Both the position numbers and the translations under genes were made by a program. Below the pieces are notes generated by a model. That model saw only the letters and a list, made by a program, of their open reading frames with translations, did no database searches and was not told the origin of the DNA. Shown here one piece after another: positions 31,276 through 40,513 of a stretch of DNA of 64,000 nt; positions within the stretch are counted from its first letter, which is position 1; each line of letters starts with the position of its first letter. Origin of the DNA: a virus; the IMG/VR virus record IMGVR_UViG_3300005095_000173, positions 1 to 64,000 of that record. One strand, given 5' to 3'.

Positions 31276-33558
31276 TTACATTAGTACCTGTGTAATCTTA
31301 CTCTTATCTCTGTAAATTGTTCCACCCTTTAATCTATATTCCCACATAAGCATAAATGCTTTTTCAACATCTTCAATAGTCGCTTCATGTGGCATATTGA
31401 TTGTTTTACTAACAGAATTGCTGATATACTTCTGCCAAGCGGCCTGCATTTTAATGTGTTCTTCTGGTGTAAGTTCTTTTGAAGTAATAAATACTTTCTG
31501 TAATTTCTCTGGAACGTGGGGGGCATCTTTAAGTGTTCCATTCTCCAATACATATTCTTTCACTTCTTCAATTTGTTCTTCTGTAAGACCATACTTTCTT
31601 AATTTACTTTCAAGTAAGTCATTCATTATAATTACAGTCTTGATTGCATCATTTTCTCCAAGAGAGATATTTCGCTTATACGCTAAGGCGAAGAAAGGTT
31701 CAATGGCAGAATTTACTTCACCAATTAATGCAATACTTCCAGTAGGTTGAATTGCCGTCCAAGATACATTCCGTAGAGGACGCTTCACATTATAGTTAAC
31801 TCCATCACGGTTCATTACCTTCTCTATAAATGCAAAGTTTACTTTTTCAGAATCATATAACTCAAATGCTCCCTTTTCCTCGCCTAAGTTATATGATTCA
31901 TCAATTGCAATTGCGGTAATAAACCAACTTAGATACTCCGCTAATTTATAGGCTTCCTCGCTATTGTATGGAATCTCTAACAGGGCGAGTAAATCTGCCC
32001 ATCCCATTACGCCTAAACCCATTCTCCGTAAACTTCTTACGACTTTATTAATATCTTCTAATGGAGTTTTGGAGACAGTAATTACATCGTCCAAAAATCG
32101 TATAGAAATTCTTATCACTTCTTCTAACAATGGAAAGTTAATTGAATTTGTTTCTTCTTCATAAAACTTAGGTAAATTAATGGCACCTAAATTACAGGCT
32201 TCTTTGTCAAATAGGAAAATTTCTCCACAGTTATGAATTACAAAACCATTAGCGATAGATTCAGGTTCTCCTTCTTTTACTTTGAAGTCAAATACATCTA
32301 CTGGTTCTTCATGCTCGACAATCTCTATAATGACATCCTCTGAAATAGTATTGTTATCGTAAACAATGACAGTCTCGTTTAATAAATACTGTGCTTCTCT
32401 CCATTCACCATTTGAAAGTTTTACTAAATGGTCTGGAGTAAGAGTAATTTCTTTTCCAAATTTTGTTTTTAGAGTAATTACTTTCTTTTTACCCGTCCAC
32501 CAAATTAATTTATCACCAGCATCATATACTCTAGATAAAATACCATTCTCTAATTTAGTATAAAATGGAGTCGCCTGAAATTTATCTAAATCTCCAATTC
32601 TATAGTAACAGTCTTCGTGGTTACATTTGTTATTTTTTAATATCGTATCACCAATAATACATGGATTTGACCCTCTTAATGCTCCATAATAAGGGACAAT
32701 ATTATCTTCGTTTACTCTATCTAAAAATATAACTCCAGGGTCTCCACTTTCCCACGCTCTTGCCGCCATTAGTTTTAACAAACCTTTAGCCTTTACTTTC
32801 TTCTTTACTTTACCGTCTAAAGGTGATACTAATTCCCATTCTTTATCTTCTTTTACTGCTTTCATAAAATCATCTAAAACACCCACAGAAATATTGAAAT
32901 GCGTCATCTGAGTATCTCTCAGTACTTCTGCAATTGTTTTTTGAACATTATCTGCTAATTTCTCTCCTTCTCGCTTTTCAAATAACTTCTTTACAGTAGC
33001 AATAAATTGCTTTGACTTCTCAGACAAAGTAGATTTCATATTAATGAATTCTATAATATCTGGGTGGTCAACATTTAGAATTGCCATTTGAGCGCCTCTT
33101 CGTGAGGCTTGCTCAATTACCTCACCTGTAGTATCAAATAATTCCATGAATGAAACTGGCCCACTTGCTTTACCACCAGTACCTTTAATATATGCTCCCT
33201 TTTCTCTTAGTTGAGAAAAGTTATAACCTAATCCACCACCATGTGCAAAGATTTCAGCCGCATTCTTTAGTGTTTCATAAATACCTTGGCGGCTATCTTC
33301 AATATCCATATAAAAACAGTTCATCAGATTCTCGATTTCTGTTCCAGCATTAGCAAGAATTCTACCACCAGGAATAAAGTATCGTTCATAAATAATTTGA
33401 TAAAACTTTCTCATCCAATAGTTCTGTAACTCTTCTGTTTCTTCTGCCTTGGCTACATGTGATACCACACGTAATACTGTATCTTCCCAACCATTTTCAC
33501 CTGGTTTTTGATATTTACTCTTGTAAACAAAATTTGCGACGTCGCTCTTGAAAGTCAT
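31276..33558 (-). CDS. nrdJ: Ribonucleotide reductase, class II-like, with intein
   Basis: The 760-residue precursor makes deoxyribonucleotides. The extein is about 616 residues and shows GGRILANAGT, the glycine-rich AHGGGLGYNFS loop, RRGAQMAIL...HPDI and IQPTGSIALIGEV near the C-terminus, as in adenosylcobalamin-dependent enzymes. No R2 subunit gene or C-terminal CxxC tail is seen nearby, which also favours class II. The catalytic NPCGE motif is split by a 144-residue intein, so activity needs splicing. Start ATG 33558 after GAAGGAGGCAGT. Confidence 0.9.
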   Translation of the reverse strand: MTFKSDVANFVYKSKYQKPGENGWEDTVLRVVSHVAKAEETEELQNYWMRKFYQIIYERYFIPGGRILANAGTEIENLMNCFYMDIEDSRQGIYETLKNAAEIFAHGGGLGYNFSQLREKGAYIKGTGGKASGPVSFMELFDTTGEVIEQASRRGAQMAILNVDHPDIIEFINMKSTLSEKSKQFIATVKKLFEKREGEKLADNVQKTIAEVLRDTQMTHFNISVGVLDDFMKAVKEDKEWELVSPLDGKVKKKVKAKGLLKLMAARAWESGDPGVIFLDRVNEDNIVPYYGALRGSNPCIIGDTILKNNKCNHEDCYYRIGDLDKFQATPFYTKLENGILSRVYDAGDKLIWWTGKKKVITLKTKFGKEITLTPDHLVKLSNGEWREAQYLLNETVIVYDNNTISEDVIIEIVEHEEPVDVFDFKVKEGEPESIANGFVIHNCGEIFLFDKEACNLGAINLPKFYEEETNSINFPLLEEVIRISIRFLDDVITVSKTPLEDINKVVRSLRRMGLGVMGWADLLALLEIPYNSEEAYKLAEYLSWFITAIAIDESYNLGEEKGAFELYDSEKVNFAFIEKVMNRDGVNYNVKRPLRNVSWTAIQPTGSIALIGEVNSAIEPFFALAYKRNISLGENDAIKTVIIMNDLLESKLRKYGLTEEQIEEVKEYVLENGTLKDAPHVPEKLQKVFITSKELTPEEHIKMQAAWQKYISNSVSKTINMPHEATIEDVEKAFMLMWEYRLKGGTIYRDKSKITQVLM
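32230..32661 (-). other. Mini-intein in ribonucleotide reductase
   Basis: Residues 300-443 of the precursor: Cys1 in CIIGDTIL (block A), TPDHLVK (block B), and C-terminal VIHN followed by Cys+1 of CGEI. Removing it restores NP-CGEI. At 144 residues it has no homing endonuclease. A CNHEDCYY insertion near its start is unusual. Confidence 0.92.
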
Positions 33559-33586
33559 ACTGCCTCCTTCTCATAATGTAAAATAA

Positions 33587-33617
33587 AAGGGGCAGACTTA
33601 AACTTCATCTGCCCCTT
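33587..33617 (-). terminator. Rho-independent terminator (leftward)
   Basis: AAGGGGCAGA/TCTGCCCCTT, a 10-bp perfect stem with an 11-nt loop, followed on the - strand by TTTATTTTA. It separates the upstream leftward genes from the reductase. Confidence 0.85.
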
Positions 33618-33642
33618 GAAAGTCCTAGGGGTTTTATATTAA

Positions 33643-33888
33643 TTATACCACGAAACGCTTAAATCGTTTCCCAGCATTTTTTATCAAATCAGAGAGTTCC
33701 TTCTTCGACAAGTTTATTCCGCCAATCCCTTGCACACATTCTCCTTCACATGCAAACATAACTACAGCGTTAAATCCACCAACATTTGCCTTATAAAGAG
33801 TCAATGACTTAGCCCAATCAGGCTTATCCATCCTTTTATATGCTACATTATCTTTAGAAATCCAGAAAAATATTACACACTCAGGCAT
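33643..33888 (-). CDS. Hypothetical protein
   Basis: 81 residues with several cysteines (FACEGECVQG) and a basic C-terminal helix. The ATG follows AGAGGAGTT. It is located just before the terminator at 33587. Unrecognised. Confidence 0.62.
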   Translation of the reverse strand: MPECVIFFWISKDNVAYKRMDKPDWAKSLTLYKANVGGFNAVVMFACEGECVQGIGGINLSKKELSDLIKNAGKRFKRFVV

Positions 33889-33933
33889 AACTCCTCTACC
33901 AATCTTAAGAATTGTTTAAAAACTAATACCATC

Positions 33934-34398
33934 TTACCAGTCCTCTAATTCTTCTTCTGTAATTGCTTCGGCTTTAGTTACCTGAGTTACAATACCGCCT
34001 TTTCCTGAACGTTCAGACTTTGCTTCCAACTCTTTCACTTCTACAATCTCGGGTGTAGCAATCTTTACAAATACCCCCTGACCAATTGGGTCTCCATGCT
34101 TAATAGCAATTGGTCGGTCAAAAATATTGAAAATCTTAAACATAATCTCACCAGGTTCATAGTAAGCATCAACTACACCTGCACCAATTAACCAGTTGTT
34201 TTTCCCCTTTGGTTTCAATAATAGCATATATCCCTCTGGAATTTCTACAGAAACCCCAGTTTTTACAATCTTGAAACCATGTGGCTCAATAATATAATTC
34301 CCATGAGCATAAAAATCCATCCCTGCATCAGTAGGGTTTTTACGTGTTGGAATTAGGGCATCTTCTTTTAGTTTAGTAGCCTTGACTTCATTTAGCAT
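33934..34398 (-). CDS. dut: dUTPase (trimeric type)
   Basis: A 154-residue enzyme that hydrolyses dUTP to dUMP, keeping uracil out of DNA and feeding ThyX. Motif 1 is DAGMDFYA, motif 3 GAGVVDAYYEPGEI (with the catalytic Asp), and motif 5 RSGKGGIVTQ at the flexible C-terminus. The substitution RSGKGG for the usual RGSGGFG is slightly unusual. It lies with other nucleotide genes. Confidence 0.93.
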   Translation of the reverse strand: MLNEVKATKLKEDALIPTRKNPTDAGMDFYAHGNYIIEPHGFKIVKTGVSVEIPEGYMLLLKPKGKNNWLIGAGVVDAYYEPGEIMFKIFNIFDRPIAIKHGDPIGQGVFVKIATPEIVEVKELEAKSERSGKGGIVTQVTKAEAITEEELEDW

Positions 34399-34409
34399 TA
34401 TCTTCCTCC

Positions 34410-34949
34410 TTATACCAAATGTCTATATCCGAAGTAAAATCCATCAAATGGATTTCTAAATCTTGGTTCTGTTACATCAGGATGAGAAAAACTCTGAACG
34501 CAAACTGCAATTGTATTTCTATGATTTACTAAATTCTCTAATCTGTCATCTAATAAAATATTAACATCATTTTCTTCACAGAATCGCTGTTTGTTATTTG
34601 TAAAGAATACTGCTTCTGGAGCGGGGAAATCCTTCAACCACTGCTTTGTAGTAAACTCTACCTCTTTTGGACGAGAAGTTAGATAAATAATTTCTACTGG
34701 GTATTCTTCATATATTCTCCAAACACTTGCGATAATATCAGGATTAGGAAGCCGTCTTCCGTAAATCTCAGGAATTCGCATAATATTTTCTATAAAACGG
34801 GCGTTCTTATTTCTCAAGAATTTGAACGCCTCTTTTACCGTTGTCCCTTTTGGAAGCATTCCCTTATCTACTGCCCAATCTCGGAATACTTCATGGTAAG
34901 GGTAAAGTACTCCGTCTAAATCAATTGCCATAAGAAAAGGCTTCATCAA
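34410..34949 (-). CDS. HAD-superfamily phosphatase / nucleotidase
   Basis: 179 residues with HAD motif I DLDGVLYP (Asp nucleophile), motif II YLTSRP, and motif IV ILLDDRLEN. It resembles phage 5'(3')-deoxyribonucleotidase-like proteins, which fits a role in nucleotide turnover, although the substrate is inferred. Confidence 0.82.
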   Translation of the reverse strand: MMKPFLMAIDLDGVLYPYHEVFRDWAVDKGMLPKGTTVKEAFKFLRNKNARFIENIMRIPEIYGRRLPNPDIIASVWRIYEEYPVEIIYLTSRPKEVEFTTKQWLKDFPAPEAVFFTNNKQRFCEENDVNILLDDRLENLVNHRNTIAVCVQSFSHPDVTEPRFRNPFDGFYFGYRHLV

Positions 34950-35148
34950 TTATCTCCTGCTCAAGAATAGATAGTTTTTCCATGTACACTTTTAGTTCTC
35001 GGTCAACATTTTCTAAAGTAACATCACCAAGAATTCGTTGGAATAAAACCTCATCAAATTCTTTCATATCGTTTAGTGCATAATAAACATTTTCTAGTTT
35101 CTCAACGATATTTCTATGGCGTTTTAATTCGTTGTATAAATTTCTCAT
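34921..35148 (-). CDS. Hypothetical coiled-coil protein
   Basis: 75 residues from the ATG at 35148, which overlaps the previous stop (TGGTAATG) after GAGGAGGATTGG; an upstream TTG would lie too close to that site. Helical with heptad leucines. It overlaps the HAD gene by 29 bases. Confidence 0.65.
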   Translation of the reverse strand: MRNLYNELKRHRNIVEKLENVYYALNDMKEFDEVLFQRILGDVTLENVDRELKVYMEKLSILEQEIIDEAFSYGN

Positions 35149-35600
35149 TACCAATCCTCCTCATCAGGTTTAGGACATACTCGCTTAGCAATATTAATTA
35201 CTCCATTTGTTAATCTTTCTTCTAATTCAGATAAACTACCGAATTCATGTTGTACGCCACCTGGTGGGTTTGATAACCAGGTAAACACATAAGACAATGC
35301 CACATTTCCTTCAACAGTAAGTGGGTCATAACTCTTTCCGTAATAGTCATTTGTTTGGTAAATTCCCTGTTCAAGAATGTCCCATAACTTTCTTGCATAC
35401 CATTCTAATACTGCTTTCTTAAGTGTGTCATTCAACGGTAAGTCATCAATGCTACTGTAAACATTATTTAGTTCTTCTCCCTCAGCAAATTTCAACGCCT
35501 TCTTCAATACCTCTGGAGAGTATACAGAACCTAAAGTTTTCACTAACTCATCTTCAGGAATTTGATACTTCAATCGGTTGAAAATGGATTTCTTACTCAT
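35148..35600 (-). CDS. Hypothetical protein
   Basis: 150 residues from the ATG at 35600, seven bases after GAGGAG; the first ATG at 35606 is too close. Helical, with a NPPGGVQHEF loop in the second half. Both its ends form the same TGGTAATG stop-start overlap, so it is coupled to ThyX and to the next small gene. Unknown function. Confidence 0.7.
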   Translation of the reverse strand: MSKKSIFNRLKYQIPEDELVKTLGSVYSPEVLKKALKFAEGEELNNVYSSIDDLPLNDTLKKAVLEWYARKLWDILEQGIYQTNDYYGKSYDPLTVEGNVALSYVFTWLSNPPGGVQHEFGSLSELEERLTNGVINIAKRVCPKPDEEDW

Positions 35601-37378
35601 TACCATGCTCCTCGGTTTTTTGCGTTTCTCCAGGCATAAAACACATGAGGGTAAATACTTTCTAAAATCTTCTCAACACCTTGGGCTACCTCTCTTGCTT
35701 CATATTGTGCGTGTTCAGATAGCCGTAAATCAAGAAAATGTAGCCAGTTTCGGATATTAGCAGTCATGTAAAACTTTGTCATCATGCTTACAGGTAATAA
35801 TGCACGTGCCTGCTCTTTTACAACTCCTAATTCCAATGCTCTCTTGTATTTATTGAGAGAACTATTATAATTATCTACTAACATTTCAATATATTCTTCA
35901 GCCGCCTCTTCACTAATATATTCTGGAGATACAAATCTAACTTGTTCTTTTGGTGGAAACCAAAATTTAATTTCTGATTTCGTGTACCTACGACTAATTT
36001 CATTGTAAGAATTATGGGTAATAATTCCATTACCAATAAAATTGTGATAAGGCCCTTCCACAACAATATCATAAGTGTCTTCCACACCAACAAACGAAAT
36101 TCTCCTTACTTTCACAGGTTTGGCTCCAAATTTTTTTGCTGGCTTTGGTCTCTTATACGTTCCTAATTGTTTGTGAAGTTTCTTATGGCATTCTTCACAT
36201 ACAGAAATTAGATTATTAAAATCATATGCCAATTCTGGGTATTCTACAACGGGCTTAATATGATGAGCATGTAATTTACCTCCAAGTTTTCCGCATACCT
36301 GACAAGTATAATCATATTTTTTATGCACTTTATGCGCTATTTGAGTAGTCCAACGTGCTATTTTCTGTCTTTCAGTAGAAACTCCTCCTCTCCAAAAATT
36401 TGATTTTGGTCCACTTCTTGCTTCTCGTATCTTTTGCTTCTGTTCTTCAGTTACTATTCGATTAATTTTATACCCTTTTAGCCCTTTATTCCAAGGTGGT
36501 TTTCCATTTACTCCCAATAAATTCTGTAAAGGATCAAATTGTAATCCAAACTTTTTGAGATATTTTCTAATCGTAGAATAACTACACCCAGCCGCATCCG
36601 CCATCTGTTGAACAGACCATCCTTTTTCTCTTTTATCCTTCAACCACAGTTTATTTCTATAAAGTGGTTCTCCATTAGTAAGAAACCAACAATCTTTAGT
36701 CATGGCCCAAGTATTCCCTTTTTTAACTAATCCAACAGCATCTTCTAAACGCTCCCAACCATTCATAGTAAGAAATTTATGGTCTTTAGTCGCTTTTATA
36801 CTCTTGCCGTCTTCTAACTCGACTAAAAATACTTCTTTTTTACCACTATAGATAATATCTTGAATATGTCCAACTGTAAATTCTTTATTTTCTTCATCAT
36901 AAACTCTCAATAACTTATTCTGTATTCTTTTCTTACTAAATTCATTTTTGTGAAACCTATTATATAATTCTTTAATAGTATGAAGTCCAGGTCTAGATTC
37001 GTCCTGAGCAACATTATGTCCGTATTTTCTGTACCTATCTGGTCTAACAAATGTTATTTTTGTGTCCCCAGATAAGCAAAAAGTTCTATGTCGCATAATC
37101 TGACGGGCAATAAAGATTGGCGTTTCAATTAGTACAGTAGCAGAAATATGCTCAAATGGGCCTAAGTGCCCATCATTCATTAATCTCTGTAGCAATTCAA
37201 AATCTTTTTCATACCCTTTACTACGATCATTAAGATTATAACTTACTCGTGCAGCTTCAACTACACGATAACTGTTTCCCATATAATCAACAAGTACAAT
37301 CGTAGTTCCGTCTACAAAACTATGAAATTTAATAACATCATTCTCACATACTGAATAGAAACACTTTTCAGATAGCAT
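35600..37378 (-). CDS. thyX: Flavin-dependent thymidylate synthase with intein
   Basis: The 592-residue precursor makes dTMP using folate and reduced FAD. The extein is about 236 residues. The ThyX signature RHRT...S-x-NE-S-RY is interrupted after RHRTF and resumes SYNEISRRY, so the intein sits in the flavin- and substrate-binding motif. The C-terminal part has RALLPVSMMTKFYMTANIRN, typical for ThyX. Start ATG 37378 after GAGGTAAAAGAGA. Confidence 0.95.
   Translation of the reverse strand: MLSEKCFYSVCENDVIKFHSFVDGTTIVLVDYMGNSYRVVEAARVSYNLNDRSKGYEKDFELLQRLMNDGHLGPFEHISATVLIETPIFIARQIMRHRTFCLSGDTKITFVRPDRYRKYGHNVAQDESRPGLHTIKELYNRFHKNEFSKKRIQNKLLRVYDEENKEFTVGHIQDIIYSGKKEVFLVELEDGKSIKATKDHKFLTMNGWERLEDAVGLVKKGNTWAMTKDCWFLTNGEPLYRNKLWLKDKREKGWSVQQMADAAGCSYSTIRKYLKKFGLQFDPLQNLLGVNGKPPWNKGLKGYKINRIVTEEQKQKIREARSGPKSNFWRGGVSTERQKIARWTTQIAHKVHKKYDYTCQVCGKLGGKLHAHHIKPVVEYPELAYDFNNLISVCEECHKKLHKQLGTYKRPKPAKKFGAKPVKVRRISFVGVEDTYDIVVEGPYHNFIGNGIITHNSYNEISRRYTKSEIKFWFPPKEQVRFVSPEYISEEAAEEYIEMLVDNYNSSLNKYKRALELGVVKEQARALLPVSMMTKFYMTANIRNWLHFLDLRLSEHAQYEAREVAQGVEKILESIYPHVFYAWRNAKNRGAW
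36011..37078 (-). other. Intein with HNH homing endonuclease in ThyX
   Basis: Residues 101-456 (356 aa): Cys1 in CLSGDTKI, block B KATKDHKF, C-terminal IITHN before Ser+1. The insert carries an HTH-like segment (GWSVQQMADAAGCSYSTIRK), a NUMOD3-like PPWNKGLKG motif and an HNH nuclease with CQVC, LHAHHI and CEEC (zinc cysteines). It is likely a mobile, functional homing intein. Confidence 0.93.
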
Positions 37379-37598
37379 TCTCTTTTACCTCTTCATAATA
37401 TGGATAGAGTAAATTTACAATGTCCTCTTTACTATCAGGGAGACCGCACCAGCCACACGCCATTGAATCTGAATATGCTCTCCACAGTTTATACGCCGTC
37501 CATTTATCAATAATTGTGTTTTCGATAACAGCAAATGCCAAGCAAATTTGTTTAATATCTTCTTCATATTCATTGAATTCTTCTAGTACAGGGTTCAT
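37368..37598 (-). CDS. Hypothetical protein
   Basis: 76 residues, mainly helical, with a CGWC motif that could be redox-active or structural. It is coupled to the upstream gene (ATGA) and overlaps the ThyX start by eleven bases. Confidence 0.63.
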   Translation of the reverse strand: MNPVLEEFNEYEEDIKQICLAFAVIENTIIDKWTAYKLWRAYSDSMACGWCGLPDSKEDIVNLLYPYYEEVKENAI

Positions 37599-38014
37599 TG
37601 CTCCACCTTTTGTTCCAATGTTAAAGTAACTTTAACATTATCATTCTCAATAATGTATTCTGTCTTCCCAGGTTTCATAAGAATATTCACATTATTAGAC
37701 CCTATTGCTCCAATTATATTGTCAACAGCCTTAGAGATACCTACAATAAAATCGTCATCGAATGTAATGCGCTTGCCTGGGTGCAACTTACTATGAAGTA
37801 AATCTGCAACTTTCTTTTCTTCCATTTTTGTATAATCAATCCAGTCCACATAACTATCACCAGAAACTTTAACCCAAGCGTCTCTAATTTCATGTACTGT
37901 AGGCGAATCATGGAGATAATACTTTTTATAAATATATAACATATCAATTGCTTGTTGCATTTGTGTCCAAATTTTTGCACTCAAGTACTCATAACTTTCC
38001 AGGTAATCTTTCAT
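37595..38014 (-). CDS. Hypothetical protein
   Basis: 139 residues from the ATG at 38014, which follows AAAAGGAGAGGTAAA; the longer start would include that site. N-terminal half helical and Tyr-rich, C-terminal half beta-rich. Unrecognised. Confidence 0.66.
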   Translation of the reverse strand: MKDYLESYEYLSAKIWTQMQQAIDMLYIYKKYYLHDSPTVHEIRDAWVKVSGDSYVDWIDYTKMEEKKVADLLHSKLHPGKRITFDDDFIVGISKAVDNIIGAIGSNNVNILMKPGKTEYIIENDNVKVTLTLEQKVEQ

Positions 38015-38027
38015 TTTACCTCTCCTT

Positions 38028-38897
38028 TTATTCAATCATATAGTAATTGTTGGATATATAATCTAAAAATTCCTTGTCAGTTTTTCCGTCTCTAAACCAA
38101 TCTACAATATCATACTTATCTCTAAACCCGTCGAATGTGATAATTCTACACCGATTTGCTCCTAATTTCCTGGCTAATCTCTTAGCACCTTTTCTCCCAG
38201 CATCATCATTATCAAAGACAATATAAATCAATTCTTGGCGAATGAATTTCACCAGGAAGTCTTCTCTCCATCCACCACTGCCTGCATCAGTAGTAATAGA
38301 TGGAATATTATATTGTCTAAGTAGAATAGCGTCTACAAGTCCTTCTGTAAACACTACCCAATTACTATCTTTTAGTACATCATCTCCCCAAAGAGAAACT
38401 CCAGTACCAGAATACCATTTAGTAATTTTTTTCTCAGGGAAGTCTCTTCGCATCTGAATGTTCTTTAATGTATATTCTTCAAAGACTGGAACCGTAAACC
38501 AACCATCAAAAAATCCCAGTCTAAACTTATCAATAGTTTCATCTGTTAGGCAACGAGTGTACCAATACTCTCTAAATGCCTTCCCATTCTCCCAGAATAT
38601 GTCTACAAGTCTTGGGTAAGTAACTACTGTATTTCCCTTTTGAAACTGCACATGATAATTACTTGGGTATCTCTTTGATAGCTCTTCTAATACTTTTACT
38701 GCGTTGTTGTGAGAAAGACTCTCTACCCTTGTGAGCCACTTATAGGGGCCGCCGTAGATACCCTCGCTATTCCAGAAGAAGGTGCCATCCTCAAGATTAA
38801 GAACCAAGCTATCATGCTCCTTCGTCCTTGCCCACCTATCACTATCTCTTACAACCGTAAATTTCCTGCCTACGACGGCCTCTATGAGTGTTTTCAT
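38028..38897 (-). CDS. DnaG-like primase with Toprim domain
   Basis: 289 residues from the ATG at 38897 (AAGGAGGAGTGGAA site). The C-terminal half has the Toprim motifs VVFTEGLVDAILL (catalytic Glu) and YIVFDNDDAGRKGAKRLA (the DxD pair). No CHC2-type zinc finger is seen at the N-terminus, so it is a compact phage primase that would prime for the helicase at 1427. It is coded far from, and opposite to, that module. Confidence 0.82.
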   Translation of the reverse strand: MKTLIEAVVGRKFTVVRDSDRWARTKEHDSLVLNLEDGTFFWNSEGIYGGPYKWLTRVESLSHNNAVKVLEELSKRYPSNYHVQFQKGNTVVTYPRLVDIFWENGKAFREYWYTRCLTDETIDKFRLGFFDGWFTVPVFEEYTLKNIQMRRDFPEKKITKWYSGTGVSLWGDDVLKDSNWVVFTEGLVDAILLRQYNIPSITTDAGSGGWREDFLVKFIRQELIYIVFDNDDAGRKGAKRLARKLGANRCRIITFDGFRDKYDIVDWFRDGKTDKEFLDYISNNYYMIE

Positions 38898-38909
38898 TTC
38901 CACTCCTCC

Positions 38910-39080
38910 TTACAATTCTAGTTTTAGATATTCGTCAACATACACACTAAAATACTCTTCAGGTAAATCAAGAATGATAGCATCCACAAAACTCTCACTT
39001 GGCTTTGCAGTGAATAGAAACTCACGCCAATCGTCAACAGTCTCGATTTCATATTCCTTATTTTTATGTTGTACTAGCAT
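38910..39080 (-). CDS. 56-residue acidic protein
   Basis: A short acidic protein with an AAAGGAGGATAT ribosome site and a stop within the next gene's ribosome site. Pattern of aromatic and acidic residues (DLPEEYFSVYVDEYLKLE) suggests a partner-binding or inhibitor peptide; function unknown. Confidence 0.68.
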   Translation of the reverse strand: MLVQHKNKEYEIETVDDWREFLFTAKPSESFVDAIILDLPEEYFSVYVDEYLKLEL

Positions 39081-39090
39081 ATATCCTCCT

Positions 39091-39510
39091 TTATAGATAG
39101 ATTACACCATATTCATCAGTATCAGTAGTGTAAACTGCTTTTTTAACTCCAGCCTTTCTAAGTAATTCTTGACATACTTCGCAGGGTTTTGACATTCCTT
39201 TTACAACTTCATGTGTTACATCATCTATTTTTTCACGATACAAATAAATAGTAGCTCCAGTAAGATCTGTTCTTGCCGCGATTAGCGCCGACATTTCAGC
39301 GTGTATAGACCTAATATGATGCGTCTTCTTAGACCTTACACTGTAGATAATAGGGTGCGTTTTTGAATCTTTATTAAAACCCATTGATACTACATTACCA
39401 TTCTTTACAATAACAGCACCTATTTTTGCACGATGGTGCGTAGAATGTGTGCTAACAGTAGCCGCTAATTTCAAAAGACTTTTGTCCTTATTAGACGGCT
39501 CATACTTCAT
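39091..39510 (-). CDS. Deoxycytidylate deaminase-like protein
   Basis: 139 residues of the cytidine/dCMP deaminase fold: HAEMSALIAA (zinc His and catalytic Glu) and PCEVCQELL (zinc cysteines). dCMP to dUMP conversion would supply ThyX. Context with dUTPase, ThyX and the reductase supports this, though a related deaminase substrate is possible. Confidence 0.88.
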   Translation of the reverse strand: MKYEPSNKDKSLLKLAATVSTHSTHHRAKIGAVIVKNGNVVSMGFNKDSKTHPIIYSVRSKKTHHIRSIHAEMSALIAARTDLTGATIYLYREKIDDVTHEVVKGMSKPCEVCQELLRKAGVKKAVYTTDTDEYGVIYL

Positions 39511-39826
39511 AGTATTCCTCCAGAGTAATTGGATCTTCTTCTCCTGGAAGATAGATAACTACATTTCCATACTGGTCAACAACATGTACTGTAGCATCAG
39601 AAGGACATAACTCAAGCAATTCTTCAAGATTTGTGGATACAATTTGACCTGTTGCCTTTGACTGATCAACCACAGGAATAACTCCAGAATTTCGTACTGT
39701 AACAACAAGTCCAATACCGTCTAATTGTGATAGTAATTGTTTATCTTCCAACGCAATAGGCTCAACAGGGAGTAATGCAGAAGTTAATGCATATTTATCT
39801 CCGCTCCAGTAGATGATACAGTCCAT
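39500..39826 (-). CDS. Hypothetical protein
   Basis: 108 residues, beta-rich, with a VVDQYGNVVIYLPGEEDPI segment. It overlaps its neighbours at both ends. A small structural or enzyme-inhibiting protein is possible; unrecognised. Confidence 0.65.
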   Translation of the reverse strand: MDCIIYWSGDKYALTSALLPVEPIALEDKQLLSQLDGIGLVVTVRNSGVIPVVDQSKATGQIVSTNLEELLELCPSDATVHVVDQYGNVVIYLPGEEDPITLEEYYEV

Positions 39827-40146
39827 TATTTATCCTCCATAGGAATTGGGGTCTTAAGAGATGCATACATATCTCCAATAGAATATTGAGAAAACTTTTC
39901 ATAAGGAACTTCAAACTTTCCTAAAATACCTTTATCATCACATACGACTAAGTACCAAGTATCTGGAATAATATGTACCGATGTAACCTTCTTCTGCTCT
40001 CCTCCAACAAATACAGTATAATATGTATCTACATAATGTTCAGGTACAAATTGTTTGTCGCATACAACATAAGTTTCTTTCTTGCTGGTAAGAGCTCCAA
40101 GCATAGCAATAAGAAGTAGAAAAGTTAGAAATATTAATTTCTTCAT
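39826..40146 (-). CDS. Secreted or membrane-anchored small protein
   Basis: 106 residues from the ATG at 40146 (GGAGAGTGCAA site). The N-terminus has KK and a hydrophobic helix (LIFLTFLLLIAMLGALTS), a signal peptide or anchor. The rest is beta-rich with two cysteines. Related in style to the membrane-anchored proteins at 6.3-8.2 kb. Confidence 0.68.
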   Translation of the reverse strand: MKKLIFLTFLLLIAMLGALTSKKETYVVCDKQFVPEHYVDTYYTVFVGGEQKKVTSVHIIPDTWYLVVCDDKGILGKFEVPYEKFSQYSIGDMYASLKTPIPMEDK

Positions 40147-40472
40147 TTGCACTCTCCAGTTAAAATTGCTGGAAGGGTAAAGATAAGATTAATTGGTTCG
40201 CTGTCTTTAAGAGTGTAGACACTAGCGTTTACCAGCACAGAACATAAAGAACTTCGCTTTACAGTAAATCCAGGGTAAATATTGACATTTCCCGTAAGCT
40301 CATAAATAAAGTCATATATGCTCGCTGGTAACTGAACATCAGCAATAATCTTATCATAAATAAAGACGCTATGATCTCTACCAAGATTTAGGTGGATTTT
40401 TGATAAGATTGATGCTGAAATACCACGTTTAATATTTTCTGCGTCATTGTACAACTTGGTATACAGGTTCAC
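40143..40472 (-). CDS. Hypothetical protein
   Basis: 109 residues starting at GTG 40472 after AAAGGAGGGTATAA. No recognised family. It is the first gene downstream of tRNA-Arg and overlaps the next gene by four bases. Confidence 0.64.
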   Translation of the reverse strand: MNLYTKLYNDAENIKRGISASILSKIHLNLGRDHSVFIYDKIIADVQLPASIYDFIYELTGNVNIYPGFTVKRSSLCSVLVNASVYTLKDSEPINLIFTLPAILTGECK

Positions 40473-40513
40473 TTATACCCTCCTTTCAGGAATATTTGTT
40501 ATTAGTCTACAAG

